The notes: generated by a model not told the origin, from the sequence alone. 11,157 bases of DNA from Pseudonocardiales bacterium (GCA_025465385.1 JAODNG010000317.1:1-11157); one strand, 5' to 3'; positions 1 to 8,240 are shown, numbered from the stretch's first letter. Made by a program: numbers and translations.

Positions 1-936
1 GTGGCCGCGGGTCACAACCGGGACCTCGAGCTGCACCGTGCGTTGGCCGCCGTGGGCTGTCAGCACATCGCCGCGCCACTCGGCAGCATCGAAGGGCCGC
101 TGGGTACCGCCGGCGAGGCCGACACAGCCGCCTTCGGGATGCTCAGCGAGTATCTGCGCAATGCCGTCGAGGGCTGGGCGATGGCCACCGCGAGCGTGCG
201 AGATCTGCTGGCGGAAAGCATCCTAATCGAGGGCGCACCGGGCTCCGTGGAACATGCCGACCCTGCGGACGTCGGTGGTGATTTCGCTTCCGAGGCACAC
301 CGGTTGGGCCACGTGGTGGCCACCGTGCATACCGACCTGGCCACCGCTCTGGGCAGCTCTCCGGCCCCGGCCGGGTACCTCGACGGGGTAGCCGACGGTA
401 TGCACCGCCGGTTGGCGGAAGTCCTGGGGCAGGTGCCTGAGCTGGCCCCGTACTCCGATGAGCTGCGCGCGGCGTTCGACGCGGTGCGCGGTCTCGAAGG
501 CCCGTTGCCGGTGCAGCAGGTGCATGGCGACCTGCACCTCGGCCAAGCTCTGCGCAGCGTCACCGGCTGGGTGCTGATCGACTTCGAGGGCGAGCCGATG
601 GTGCCACTCGCCGACCGCTTTGCTGCCTCGTCTCCGCTACGTGACGTCGCCGCTATGCTGCGCTCCTTGGACTACGCCGCCAACCATCTGCCGCTGGGCG
701 AGGCCGACTCTGAGCAGCGCGCCGTAGTCGCCTTGGCCTGGAGTACCCGCAACCAGGAGGCGTTCTGCGACGGCTACGCCCAAGCCGCCCCAGACCCGCG
801 CAAGCAGGCCGTGCTGCTGCGCGCCTTCGAGCTGGATAAGGCCCTCTACGAGGTCGCCTACGAGCACGGTAACCGCCCCCTGTGGCTGCCCATCCCGCTA
901 GCCGCCATCGCCCGTCTCACCGCAGCTCACCCCTAA
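1..936 (+). CDS. mak: Maltokinase, C-terminal part (5' end outside window)
   Basis: Maltokinase (Mak/Pep2) phosphorylates maltose with ATP to maltose 1-phosphate, the donor for GlgE in cytosolic alpha-glucan synthesis. The 311 visible codons cover the C-terminal lobe of an aminoglycoside-phosphotransferase-like kinase. A catalytic-loop motif HGDLHLGQ lies at visible residues 175-182 and a metal-binding motif IDFEGEP at 193-199, followed by the RSLDYAA stretch usual in maltokinases. Family members are about 440-460 residues, so roughly the first 140 residues are missing at the left edge. The GTG at base 1 is probably an internal valine. The gene ends with TAA at 934-936, 58 bases before glgB on the same strand, so the two are probably co-transcribed. 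The kinase motifs plus the glgB neighbour make the call firm; the true start cannot be seen. Confidence 0.9.
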   Translation: MAAGHNRDLELHRALAAVGCQHIAAPLGSIEGPLGTAGEADTAAFGMLSEYLRNAVEGWAMATASVRDLLAESILIEGAPGSVEHADPADVGGDFASEAHRLGHVVATVHTDLATALGSSPAPAGYLDGVADGMHRRLAEVLGQVPELAPYSDELRAAFDAVRGLEGPLPVQQVHGDLHLGQALRSVTGWVLIDFEGEPMVPLADRFAASSPLRDVAAMLRSLDYAANHLPLGEADSEQRAVVALAWSTRNQEAFCDGYAQAAPDPRKQAVLLRAFELDKALYEVAYEHGNRPLWLPIPLAAIARLTAAHP

Positions 937-994
937 TTCGGCAAGCGGCGAAGGTCACCGAGCAGATGCGCGCGTAAGCCGACACACTAGGAGC

Positions 995-3208
995 ATGACA
1001 AACCGGGGGAAGGACGTGACCGTGCACGCGCCACACCGCGTCAGCTCGGCACTACCGGCCGACGAGCTGCGCCGGCTACTGGCTGGTGAGCACCACGATC
1101 CGCATTCGGTGCTTGGTGCCCACGCGCACCCTGACGGCACCGCGGTGCGGGTGCTGCGCCCGCATGCCGATGAGGTGACGGTGCTCGCCGACGGCGGAGA
1201 GTACCCGTTGGAGCCTTCCGCCGGGGGACTTTTCCACGGCCTCATGCCCGCGCCGGGCGACTACCGGCTGCGGGTGCGTTACGGCGACCACAGCGTGATC
1301 AGCGATGACCCGTACCGCTGGCTTCCCACGCTAGGCGAGGTCGATCTGCACCTCATCCGGGAGGGTCGCCACGAACGGCTGTGGGATGTGCTCGGCGCGC
1401 ACCTGCGGAGCTACTCCACACCGGGCGGAGTGGTGCAGGGAACCTCGTTCGCGGTGTGGGCGCCGCACGCCGGCGGGGTCCGGGTGTGCGGGGACTTCGA
1501 CGGCTGGTCGGGGGTGGCTACCCCGCTGCGCTCGCTGGGCTCGAGCGGGATATGGGAAGTCTTCCTGCCCGGCGTCGGTGCCGGCACCCGCTACAAGTTC
1601 CGCCTGTTGGGACCCGATGGAAGATGGCACGAGAAGGCCGACCCGATGGCTCGCGCCACCGAAGTCCCGCCGAACACCGCCTCCGTGGTGGCCAGCCCGT
1701 CGACCCACGAGTGGAGCGACGATCAGTGGCTCGCGGATCGGGCGCACGGCCAGCCGGTGACCAAGCCGATGAGCGTCTACGAAATACACCTGGGTTCGTG
1801 GAGACAGGGGCTGGGATATCGGGAGATGGCCCACGAGCTGGTCGAATACCTGAGCAAGGCCGGGTTCACCCACGTCGAGCTGCTGCCAGTGGCCGAGCAC
1901 CCCTTCGGGGGTTCCTGGGGCTACCAAGTCACCTCCTACTATGCGCCCACGTCGCGGTACGGCTCTCCGGACGACTTCCGCTACTTCGTCGACACGCTGC
2001 ATGCGGCAGGGATCGGCGTGCTCATGGACTGGGTGCCCGCGCATTTCCCGCGCGATGAGTGGGCACTAGCACAATTCGATGGAGCACCGTGTTACGAAAA
2101 CCCAGATCCACAGCGGGCGGCGCACCCGGAATGGGGCACCCTGATCTTCGACTACGGGCGCAACGAGGTCCGCAACTTCCTGGTGGCCAACGCGCTGTAC
2201 TGGCTTGAGGAATTCCACCTTGACGGGCTCCGTGTCGACGCGGTGGCGTCGATGCTCTATCTCGACTATTCCCGCAAGGCGGGCGAATGGTCGCCCAATG
2301 AGCACGGTGGACGGGAGAACCTGGATGCGGTCGCATTCCTGCAGGAGATGAATGCCACCGTGTACAAGCGACACCCCGGGGTGGTGACGATTGCCGAGGA
2401 GTCCACCGCCTGGCCCGGCGTCACCCGACCGACGCATGTGGGCGGCCTGGGCTTCGGCTTCAAATGGAATATGGGCTGGATGCACGACACGCTGCGCTAC
2501 GTCGGCCACGATCCGGTGCACCGTGGCTATCACCATAATTCGATGACGTTCTCGCTGATGTACGCCTGGAGCGAGAACTACGTGCTACCGCTTTCGCACG
2601 ATGAGGTGGTGCACGGCAAGGGCTCGTTGTGGAACCGGATGCCCGGCGACGACTGGAACAAGGCGGCTAACCTACGATGCCTGCTCGCCTACATGTGGGC
2701 CCACCCTGGCAAGCAGCTGCTGTTCATGGGTGGCGAATTCGGGCAGCCCGCCGAATGGGCGGAGAGCCGGTCATTGGACTGGAATCTGTGCCACCATCCG
2801 CTGCACGGCGGAGTGCTGGCACTGGTCGGGGACCTCAACGCCACCTACCGATCACACCGAGCGCTGTACAGCCAGGACACCAGCCCAGCCGGCTTCGAGT
2901 GGATCGACGCCAACGATGCCTGGGGCAACGTGCTGAGCTTCCTGCGCATGGGCGATGACGGCACCGTACTGGCCTGCCTGGCGAACTTCGCCGGAAACCC
3001 GCACGAGAGCTACCGGGTCGGCCTGCCCCGCCAAGGCCGCTGGCTCGAGGTGCTCAACACCGACGCCGAAGGCTACGGTGGCTCGGGCGTGGGGAACCTC
3101 GGAGAGGTGATCGCCAGCGAGACGCCGTGCCACGGACTGCCCTACTCCGCGGTGCTCCGGCTGCCACCAGCCGGGACGATCTGGCTCACCCCAGCTGACG
3201 AGAGCTGA
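995..3208 (+). CDS. glgB: 1,4-alpha-glucan branching enzyme GlgB
   Basis: GlgB cuts alpha-1,4-glucan chains and rejoins them as alpha-1,6 branches, the last step of glycogen or GlgE-pathway glucan synthesis. The 737-residue length is normal for the two-N-domain actinobacterial form. Residues 20-110 form the first N-terminal beta domain, about 145-235 the CBM48 domain (SFAVWAPHAGGVRVCGDFDGW), about 260-620 the GH13 barrel and the rest the C-terminal beta domain. By motif spacing the nucleophile is D415 (GLRVDAVASM), the acid/base E468 (TIAEES) and the third carboxylate D536 (LSHDEVVHGKG), matching the spacing of E. coli D405, E458 and D526. The start is uncertain. ATG 995 has AGGAG at 989-993, only one base away. 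In-frame GTG 1022 has a purine-rich GGGGGAAGGA at 1005-1014, seven bases upstream, and may be the real start (728 residues). It follows mak and appears intact. Confidence 0.96.
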   Translation: MTNRGKDVTVHAPHRVSSALPADELRRLLAGEHHDPHSVLGAHAHPDGTAVRVLRPHADEVTVLADGGEYPLEPSAGGLFHGLMPAPGDYRLRVRYGDHSVISDDPYRWLPTLGEVDLHLIREGRHERLWDVLGAHLRSYSTPGGVVQGTSFAVWAPHAGGVRVCGDFDGWSGVATPLRSLGSSGIWEVFLPGVGAGTRYKFRLLGPDGRWHEKADPMARATEVPPNTASVVASPSTHEWSDDQWLADRAHGQPVTKPMSVYEIHLGSWRQGLGYREMAHELVEYLSKAGFTHVELLPVAEHPFGGSWGYQVTSYYAPTSRYGSPDDFRYFVDTLHAAGIGVLMDWVPAHFPRDEWALAQFDGAPCYENPDPQRAAHPEWGTLIFDYGRNEVRNFLVANALYWLEEFHLDGLRVDAVASMLYLDYSRKAGEWSPNEHGGRENLDAVAFLQEMNATVYKRHPGVVTIAEESTAWPGVTRPTHVGGLGFGFKWNMGWMHDTLRYVGHDPVHRGYHHNSMTFSLMYAWSENYVLPLSHDEVVHGKGSLWNRMPGDDWNKAANLRCLLAYMWAHPGKQLLFMGGEFGQPAEWAESRSLDWNLCHHPLHGGVLALVGDLNATYRSHRALYSQDTSPAGFEWIDANDAWGNVLSFLRMGDDGTVLACLANFAGNPHESYRVGLPRQGRWLEVLNTDAEGYGGSGVGNLGEVIASETPCHGLPYSAVLRLPPAGTIWLTPADES

Positions 3209-3279
3209 GTATCGCGCTTGTGGCTGACGGGGCTGTAGGGTGATCCCTGCCGCGGGGTAGTGATCGGTGGGCCGACGAC

Positions 3280-5430
3280 TTGGGACAGGACCACACAGCG
3301 AGATCCGGTGATCAGGGTTGCACCTTCCCGTCACCGGCTGACCTCGCTCGCGAATGGGCCCGCGGGATCAGCGCGACCTCTTCAGCGCCGATCCCGCTTG
3401 CCGAAATCCAGGACTACCTCGATGATCTCGCCGAGCGGCTCGTCGCCGCACTATCCGGCGCTGCGGTGGACACCCAGAGTGCTTCCGACGTCGGTGCGCG
3501 ACTCGTCGCCGGTGGTTTCACCGGTGCGCAGAGCTTGTCTCGAACGTTCGAGGTGCTCGGTGACACCTTGCCCGCCGCCGCGCGCGGTGCCGGGACGCAG
3601 CCGAGCTGTGCCCAGATCATCCAACTCCTCGGGGCGCTGGCGGCCGGCTACACGTGGGCGCTACGCAACCTCGTCTGCGACCAGCAAGAAGAGGTCAAGC
3701 GGGCGCTGTCGTCGGCATGGCAGGACCTCGAGCGACACGCGCGGGTCAGCGAAGCCCGGTTCCTAGAAGTCTTCGACTTCTCCCCGGTGGGTATCGCGAT
3801 CACCGAGGACGACGGCCGGATCATTCAGACCAACCGGTCGCTGGAGAAGATCCTCGGCTACTCCGGTGGCGAGCTACTCGGACGTCAGCTCAGCGAGCTG
3901 CCCGTAGCCGGCCACCAGCCCATTGTGGAGGAGCATTACCGGGAGCTGGTGGCGGGTCGGGATTCACGGTTCCGGGTTCGACTTCCGCTGCGCCGGGCGG
4001 ATGGCGAACTCGCATGGGTCTACCTCGCCGGCTCGGTGCTGCTCAGAACCAATCAGGACCCCCAGCAGGTCGTCACGATGGTCGAGGACATCACCGACCA
4101 GCACCTCCTAGAGCGGCGGTTGCACCACCAGACACTGCATGACGTGCAGACCGGTCTGCCGAACCGGCTGTACTTCATCAGCCACCTGGAAAAGGTGCTC
4201 GCGCGGCTCGAGCCACGGGCCGTGGTCACGCTGATGCATCTCGATCTAGACGGCTTCTCCACGATCAATGACGGCCTCGGCCATCTGGTTGGTGACCAGC
4301 TGCTGGATGTGGTGGCCAGGCGGCTGGAAGCAGTGGTCGCCGGCCGGCCGGCGATGCTCGCCCGACTCGGCGCAGATGAGTACGCGATCCTCATCGAACC
4401 CGAGGATCCGGTCCTGGACGTCGGAGCCTTCGCCGAAATCATCAACACCGAGCTGGCTGAACCTTTTTACATCGATGACGTCGGGGTGGCGGCCACCGCA
4501 AGCATCGGTGTCGTGCAGCGCCAAGTCGCCGCGACGACGGCCGACGAGCTGATGCGGGCCGCCAGCACCACGCTGCGCCGGATGCGTGGCGCAGGCAAGC
4601 GGCAGTGGACGCTGTTCGATGCCGACGTCGATGCCGCGGACCGCGCCGAGCTCCGGTTGGCCGCGGCGATGCCCGGCGCTTGGGAGACCGGCGAGCTGCG
4701 AGTGACATACCAGCCGGTGGTCACGCTGGATGGCGAACGGCTGGTGGGCATCGAAGCGGCACTGAACTGGCAGCATCCACAGCTGGGCGTGCTGTCTCAC
4801 GCACAGTGCGTGCGGGCTGCGGAACAGACCGGTGTCATGCACGGCGTAGGCCAGTGGTTACTGCGCACAGCTGCCGAGCAGGCCATCTCGTGGCGGCAGC
4901 GCAGCAACGGGAGCGTGCCGCCGATGGCGGTCAATCTCACGCCGTCCCAGGCGCAGCACTCGGACTTGGTGCCGAGGGTCACAGCGGTTCTCGATGAGGC
5001 TGGCCTGGCGCCGGGTGAGCTGGAGCTGCGCGCGCCGGCGGCAGCGATCCGCACGGTCAGCGGTGAACTCGCCGGCGTTGGTGGCGCGCGCGCTGAGGAC
5101 AACATGCGGCAGCTTGCCAAGCTCGGCGTGCGAGCCGGACTTTACGACTTCGGTGGTGGTATCGGCGCGCTGCGCTGCGTGGCAGACCTATCGGTGTGCG
5201 TGGTGCGGATCGCCCAACCGATCTCCGATCAGGTAGCCGCCGATCCGTCTCGGATCCTTTCTCAAGCGGCGCAGGCGTTGGTGCACATTGTCCGTGGCGC
5301 CGGCATAGACGTAGTCGCCTACCCGGTTGACAGCACCGCGCAGGCCGCGTGCTGGCCCTGGATCGGCGCGAACTGGGCAGTCGGCGCGTTATGGCCCAGC
5401 GTCGAGCGGTGGCTCGACGCGGACTCGTGA
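3280..5430 (+). CDS. PAS-GGDEF-EAL protein with degenerate c-di-GMP domains
   Basis: Cytosolic signalling protein of 716 residues with no hydrophobic membrane segment. Order: an alpha-helical N-terminal region (1-150, with the AREWARG stretch common in actinobacterial proteins of this class), a PAS domain (about 156-278, starting ARFLEVFDFSPVGIAI), a GGDEF domain (about 285-445) and an EAL-like domain (about 455-716). The GGDEF part keeps DLDGFSTINDGLGH at 322-335 but its signature is GADEY (364-368), and no RxxD inhibitory site is seen (RPAM at 356-359). The EAL part reads EAALNW at 492-497. The usual ITE glutamate region reads LELRAPAAAI, DDFGTG is YDFGGG (622-627), and the KID and late glutamate motifs are missing. 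I infer cyclase activity is doubtful and phosphodiesterase activity is lost, so it may be a c-di-GMP or protein-binding receptor. TTG 3280 is the only ATG/GTG/TTG start after the in-frame stop at 3241-3243, with GGTGGG seven bases upstream. It lies 71 bases after glgB. Confidence 0.9.
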   Translation: MGQDHTARSGDQGCTFPSPADLAREWARGISATSSAPIPLAEIQDYLDDLAERLVAALSGAAVDTQSASDVGARLVAGGFTGAQSLSRTFEVLGDTLPAAARGAGTQPSCAQIIQLLGALAAGYTWALRNLVCDQQEEVKRALSSAWQDLERHARVSEARFLEVFDFSPVGIAITEDDGRIIQTNRSLEKILGYSGGELLGRQLSELPVAGHQPIVEEHYRELVAGRDSRFRVRLPLRRADGELAWVYLAGSVLLRTNQDPQQVVTMVEDITDQHLLERRLHHQTLHDVQTGLPNRLYFISHLEKVLARLEPRAVVTLMHLDLDGFSTINDGLGHLVGDQLLDVVARRLEAVVAGRPAMLARLGADEYAILIEPEDPVLDVGAFAEIINTELAEPFYIDDVGVAATASIGVVQRQVAATTADELMRAASTTLRRMRGAGKRQWTLFDADVDAADRAELRLAAAMPGAWETGELRVTYQPVVTLDGERLVGIEAALNWQHPQLGVLSHAQCVRAAEQTGVMHGVGQWLLRTAAEQAISWRQRSNGSVPPMAVNLTPSQAQHSDLVPRVTAVLDEAGLAPGELELRAPAAAIRTVSGELAGVGGARAEDNMRQLAKLGVRAGLYDFGGGIGALRCVADLSVCVVRIAQPISDQVAADPSRILSQAAQALVHIVRGAGIDVVAYPVDSTAQAACWPWIGANWAVGALWPSVERWLDADS

Positions 5431-5471
5431 GTGCGTAACAGTGTTCTAACACTGTTACGCACTCACGAGTC
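5422..5471. terminator. Perfect 24-bp inverted repeat at convergent gene ends, likely bidirectional terminator
   Basis: Arms 5422-5445 and 5448-5471 are perfectly complementary with only CT (5446-5447) between them. It lies between two convergent genes and contains the TGA of the GGDEF-EAL gene (5428-5430), while the TGA of the co-chaperone gene (minus strand, 5472-5470) overlaps its other end. Either transcript would fold the same hairpin. There is no T-run after the stem, which is common in actinobacterial terminators. The inner 46 bases (5424-5469) align without gaps to 8872-8917. The structure is directly visible; the terminator role is inferred. Confidence 0.8.
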
Positions 5472-6432
5472 AGAACAACGCCCGGGCCAGCGCACGGCGT
5501 GCTGAGGTGACCCGGGGGTCGTCGGGGGGGAAAAGCTCGAACAGCTCCACCAGATGCGCTCTGGCCCGGTCGCAGTCGTCTCCGGTCAACCGCCGCACGG
5601 CGCCGACCAGGCGCTCGAATGCCTGTTCCGGCGCCCCGGCGGCCACCTGCGCGTCGGCTGCGGCGATCTGCACGTCGACGTCATCGAGTGCGGCGTCGGC
5701 TTTAGCGATCACTGAGGGATCCGCGGATTCGACCCGCGCCAGGAAGCGAACCTGGATTAGCGCCGCCCTGGCCTGCACGTCAGCCGGCTCAGCATCGAGT
5801 ATCTGCTGGTATAGGGCCTCGGCGGCGGCGTAGTCACCAGCTGTCACTGCTGCTTCCGCAGCGGTGAATCGGGGATCGTCGGGCTCGGTTTCGGCTTGCC
5901 CAGCAGCAGCGCCCGGCACTGCCCCCTCGGCGGCCCGGATTCCGGGCAGTTTGTCACGTAGCGCGTCGAGCAGCGAAGCGATCCACTGCCGCAGCTGCGG
6001 CTCCGGCTGGACGCCGGCGAAGGCGTCGACCGGCTGACCGCCAGCGATAGCGATGACGGTGGGGATGGACTGGACGCCGAAGAGCTCGGCTATCCGCGGG
6101 TTGGCATCGACGTCGATTTTGGCCAGTACCCACACCCCGCCGGCCGCTTCGGCGAGCCGTTCGAGGATCGGCGACAGCTGCTTACAGGGACCGCACCACG
6201 TCGCCCACAGGTCGACTAACACCGGTACCTGCATGGAACGGTCCACGACATCGGTCTGGAAGCTGTGCTCGGTGACATCGAGCACCCACTTGCCATCCGT
6301 GCTTGCCTGCGGCGCACCGCCCGGGGCGGCCCGCGGACCCGCCGGATCGGTCCGCGCCTTAAGCACCGACAGGTCGACGGCGCCGGACAGGGCTGGGGTT
6401 TGCCTGGCTTGCTGGGGATTAGGCCTGCTCAC
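5470..6432 (-). CDS. Thioredoxin-domain/TPR co-chaperone (YbbN/CnoX type, Rv1324-like)
   Basis: Protein of 320 residues with a thioredoxin fold followed by a tetratricopeptide-type helical tail, the layout of YbbN/CnoX holdases and of M. tuberculosis Rv1324. The N-terminal LSGAVDLSVLKAR segment is typical of the actinobacterial family. The thioredoxin domain spans about 50-160 with an intact WCGPC active site (cysteines at 80 and 83) and the cis-proline in SIPT (P124). Residues about 185-320 are alpha-helical repeats (AEAAVTAGDYAAAEALYQQIL and on). A redox-active, cytosolic chaperone role is inferred. I chose GTG 6432 because AGGA (6441-6444) lies eight bases upstream and the product then begins like its relatives (SRPNP). 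A longer in-frame GTG start at 6471 would add 13 residues and lacks a clear ribosome site. The gene lies 47 bases after icmA on the same strand and is probably co-transcribed. Its stop overlaps the inverted repeat at 5422-5471. Confidence 0.88.
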   Translation of the reverse strand: MSRPNPQQARQTPALSGAVDLSVLKARTDPAGPRAAPGGAPQASTDGKWVLDVTEHSFQTDVVDRSMQVPVLVDLWATWCGPCKQLSPILERLAEAAGGVWVLAKIDVDANPRIAELFGVQSIPTVIAIAGGQPVDAFAGVQPEPQLRQWIASLLDALRDKLPGIRAAEGAVPGAAAGQAETEPDDPRFTAAEAAVTAGDYAAAEALYQQILDAEPADVQARAALIQVRFLARVESADPSVIAKADAALDDVDVQIAAADAQVAAGAPEQAFERLVGAVRRLTGDDCDRARAHLVELFELFPPDDPRVTSARRALARALF

Positions 6433-6440
6433 ACCCACTA

Positions 6441-6444
6441 TCCT
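6441..6444 (-). promoter_or_regulatory. Ribosome binding site deciding the co-chaperone start
   Basis: AGGA on the minus strand, eight bases before GTG 6432. It favours this start over the GTG at 6471. The match is short, so the support is moderate. Confidence 0.45.
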
Positions 6445-6479
6445 GGCATGGATCCGATCCCGGGTATTCACGGCCAGGC

Positions 6480-8207
6480 TCAGAACCGGGCCGGCTCGCG
6501 GTACTCACCCCACTGAGACTTCAGCGCCCCGCAGATCTCACCGAGCGTAGCCTCAACTCGCGCTGCGTCGAGCATCGGCTCGATGAGGTTTCCGCCTCCG
6601 CCGGCTACCGTCACCATGGCCGTCAGAGCCCGGTCGACGGCGGTCTGATCGCGCTGCGCGCGGCGCTGGGCCAGCATCCGGGTCTGTCCGCGTTCCACTT
6701 CCTGGCTGACCCGAAGGATTTCCAACTCATCAGTGACCGACTCGGTGTGAGTGTTCACCCCGACGATTTTCTTGTCACCCTTCTCGAGCGCATGCTGGTA
6801 GATAAACGCCGCGTCGGCGATCTCGCCGGTGAACCAACCGTCCTCGATCCCGCGCAGGATGCCGGAAGTCATCTCCCCGATCGGGTGCTGGCCCGAGGGC
6901 ACCGTGGCCGCGGCCATGTCCTTGATCCGGCCGAAGATGCGCTCGGCATCGGCCTCGATCCGGTCGGTCAGCGCCTCGACATACCAGGAGCCGCCCAGCG
7001 GATCGGTCACATTGGCCACCCCGGACTCCTCCATGATCACTTGCTGGGTGCGCAGGGCGATCTCCGCGGCCCGCTGCGACGGCAGTGCGAGAGTCTCGTC
7101 CAGAGCGTTGGTATGCATCGAATTCGTTCCGCCGAGCACCCCTGCGAGCGCCTCGATCGTGGTACGCACAACGTTGTTGTAGGGCTGCTGGGCGGTGAGC
7201 GAGACGCCAGCGGTCTGAGTGTGAAAACGCATCCATTGAGCCTTGTCACTGGTGGCGCCGTAACGGTCGCGCATCCAGCGTGCCCAGATCCGGCGGGCAG
7301 CGCGGAGCTTTGCGATCTCTTCGAAGAAATCCACGTGTGCGTCGAAAAAAAAGCTCAGGCCGCTGGCGAAACGATCGACGTCGAGCCCGCGATAGCGACC
7401 GAGTTCCACGTACGCGAAGCCATCGGCAAGAGTGAAGGCCAACTCCTGCGCGGCGGTCGCGCCGGCTTCCCTGATGTGGTACCCGGAGATCGACAACGGC
7501 TTGTAGGCCGGAACCTGTTCCGTGCAGTACTCCATCAGGTCCCCAATGAGGCGCAAGTGTGGTTGCGGGGGGAACAGCCACTCCTTCTGAGCGATGTACT
7601 CCTTGAAAATGTCGGTCTGCAGCGTGCCGTTGAGCTTGGCGATATCAGCGCCCTGTCTTTCAGCGGCGACCAGGTACATGCAGAACATCGGCACGGCGGG
7701 GCCCGAAATCGTCATCGACGTGGTGACCTGCTCCAAGGAAATCTCGTCAAAGAGGACATCCAGATCAGCGGCGCTGTCGATCGCTACGCCGCAATGCCCG
7801 ACCTCGCCGAGGCTGTGCGGATCGTCGGAGTCGCGGCCCATCAGGGTAGGCATGTCGAAGGCGACCGACAGACCGCCTCCGCCGTTGCGCAGGATCTGGT
7901 GATAGCGCTCGTTGGTTTGCTCGGCAGTACCGAATCCAGCGAATTGGCGGATCGTCCAGGCGCGTCCCCGGTAGCCGCTGGAGTGCACACCGCGAGTGAA
8001 CGGATACTCACCCGGCCAGCCGATCCGCTCGAATTCCTCGACGGTATCTCCCTCGCGCGGCCCATACACGGGGTCCACCTCGGCCCCCGACAGGGTGGTG
8101 AAGTCCGCATCTCGGAGCCGTCCAGCCGCCTGCTCCGCTGCGTAACGACGCTGCCAGCGTGTTCGGCCGGCGTGCGGATCCGCATGCCGGCCGTCGTAAC
8201 CCGTCAT
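6480..8207 (-). CDS. icmA: Isobutyryl-CoA mutase-type large subunit (AdoCbl-dependent acyl-CoA mutase)
   Basis: Catalytic-barrel subunit of a coenzyme B12-dependent carbon-skeleton mutase, 575 residues, expected to interconvert isobutyryl-CoA and n-butyryl-CoA. The diagnostic residues are visible. The position of methylmalonyl-CoA mutase Tyr89 is Phe89 (TIRQFAGF), and that of Arg207 is Gln207 (YIAQKEW), the isobutyryl-CoA mutase pair. The conserved His244 (SGYHIREAGAT) is present, as are GLSVAFDMP and the NGTLQTDIFKEY stretch. There is no C-terminal B12-binding domain (no DxHxxG), so a separate small subunit (IcmB type) is needed and none is in the window. ATG 8207 is chosen because GGGAGG (8213-8218) lies five bases upstream; an in-frame ATG at 8237 would put that site inside the gene. 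The co-chaperone gene follows, marR is divergent, and meaB lies nearby. A 2-hydroxyacyl-CoA mutase is the nearest alternative but is less likely because of Phe89. Confidence 0.92.
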   Translation of the reverse strand: MTGYDGRHADPHAGRTRWQRRYAAEQAAGRLRDADFTTLSGAEVDPVYGPREGDTVEEFERIGWPGEYPFTRGVHSSGYRGRAWTIRQFAGFGTAEQTNERYHQILRNGGGGLSVAFDMPTLMGRDSDDPHSLGEVGHCGVAIDSAADLDVLFDEISLEQVTTSMTISGPAVPMFCMYLVAAERQGADIAKLNGTLQTDIFKEYIAQKEWLFPPQPHLRLIGDLMEYCTEQVPAYKPLSISGYHIREAGATAAQELAFTLADGFAYVELGRYRGLDVDRFASGLSFFFDAHVDFFEEIAKLRAARRIWARWMRDRYGATSDKAQWMRFHTQTAGVSLTAQQPYNNVVRTTIEALAGVLGGTNSMHTNALDETLALPSQRAAEIALRTQQVIMEESGVANVTDPLGGSWYVEALTDRIEADAERIFGRIKDMAAATVPSGQHPIGEMTSGILRGIEDGWFTGEIADAAFIYQHALEKGDKKIVGVNTHTESVTDELEILRVSQEVERGQTRMLAQRRAQRDQTAVDRALTAMVTVAGGGGNLIEPMLDAARVEATLGEICGALKSQWGEYREPARF

Positions 8208-8212
8208 CCGAA

Positions 8213-8218
8213 CCTCCC
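8213..8218 (-). promoter_or_regulatory. Ribosome binding site deciding the icmA start
   Basis: GGGAGG on the minus strand with a five-base gap to ATG 8207. It decides for this start over the upstream in-frame ATG at 8237. Confidence 0.75.
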
Positions 8219-8240
8219 GGCCGAGTTGGTCAACCATCCA

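Noticed and set aside
1..3. GTG at base 1 as the start of the first gene
   Set aside because: The protein from here lacks about 140 residues of a maltokinase; the gene more likely runs in from outside the window.
937..994. Terminator between mak and glgB
   Set aside because: Only a four-base TTCG/CGAA pairing is seen, too weak for a terminator; co-transcription is more likely.
1331..2044. Minus-strand open frame of 237 codons inside glgB
   Set aside because: It overlaps the catalytic domain of glgB, has a low-complexity, motif-free translation and no ribosome site; it is a shadow frame.
3209..3279. TAGGGT at 3236-3241 as a separate promoter for the GGDEF-EAL gene
   Set aside because: No -35 element at acceptable spacing; the nearest TTG box (3218-3223) is only 12 bases away. 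It remains possible but unsupported.
6480..8207. Methylmalonyl-CoA mutase
   Set aside because: Phe89 and Gln207 at the two substrate-specificity positions and the lack of a B12 domain fit the isobutyryl-CoA type instead.
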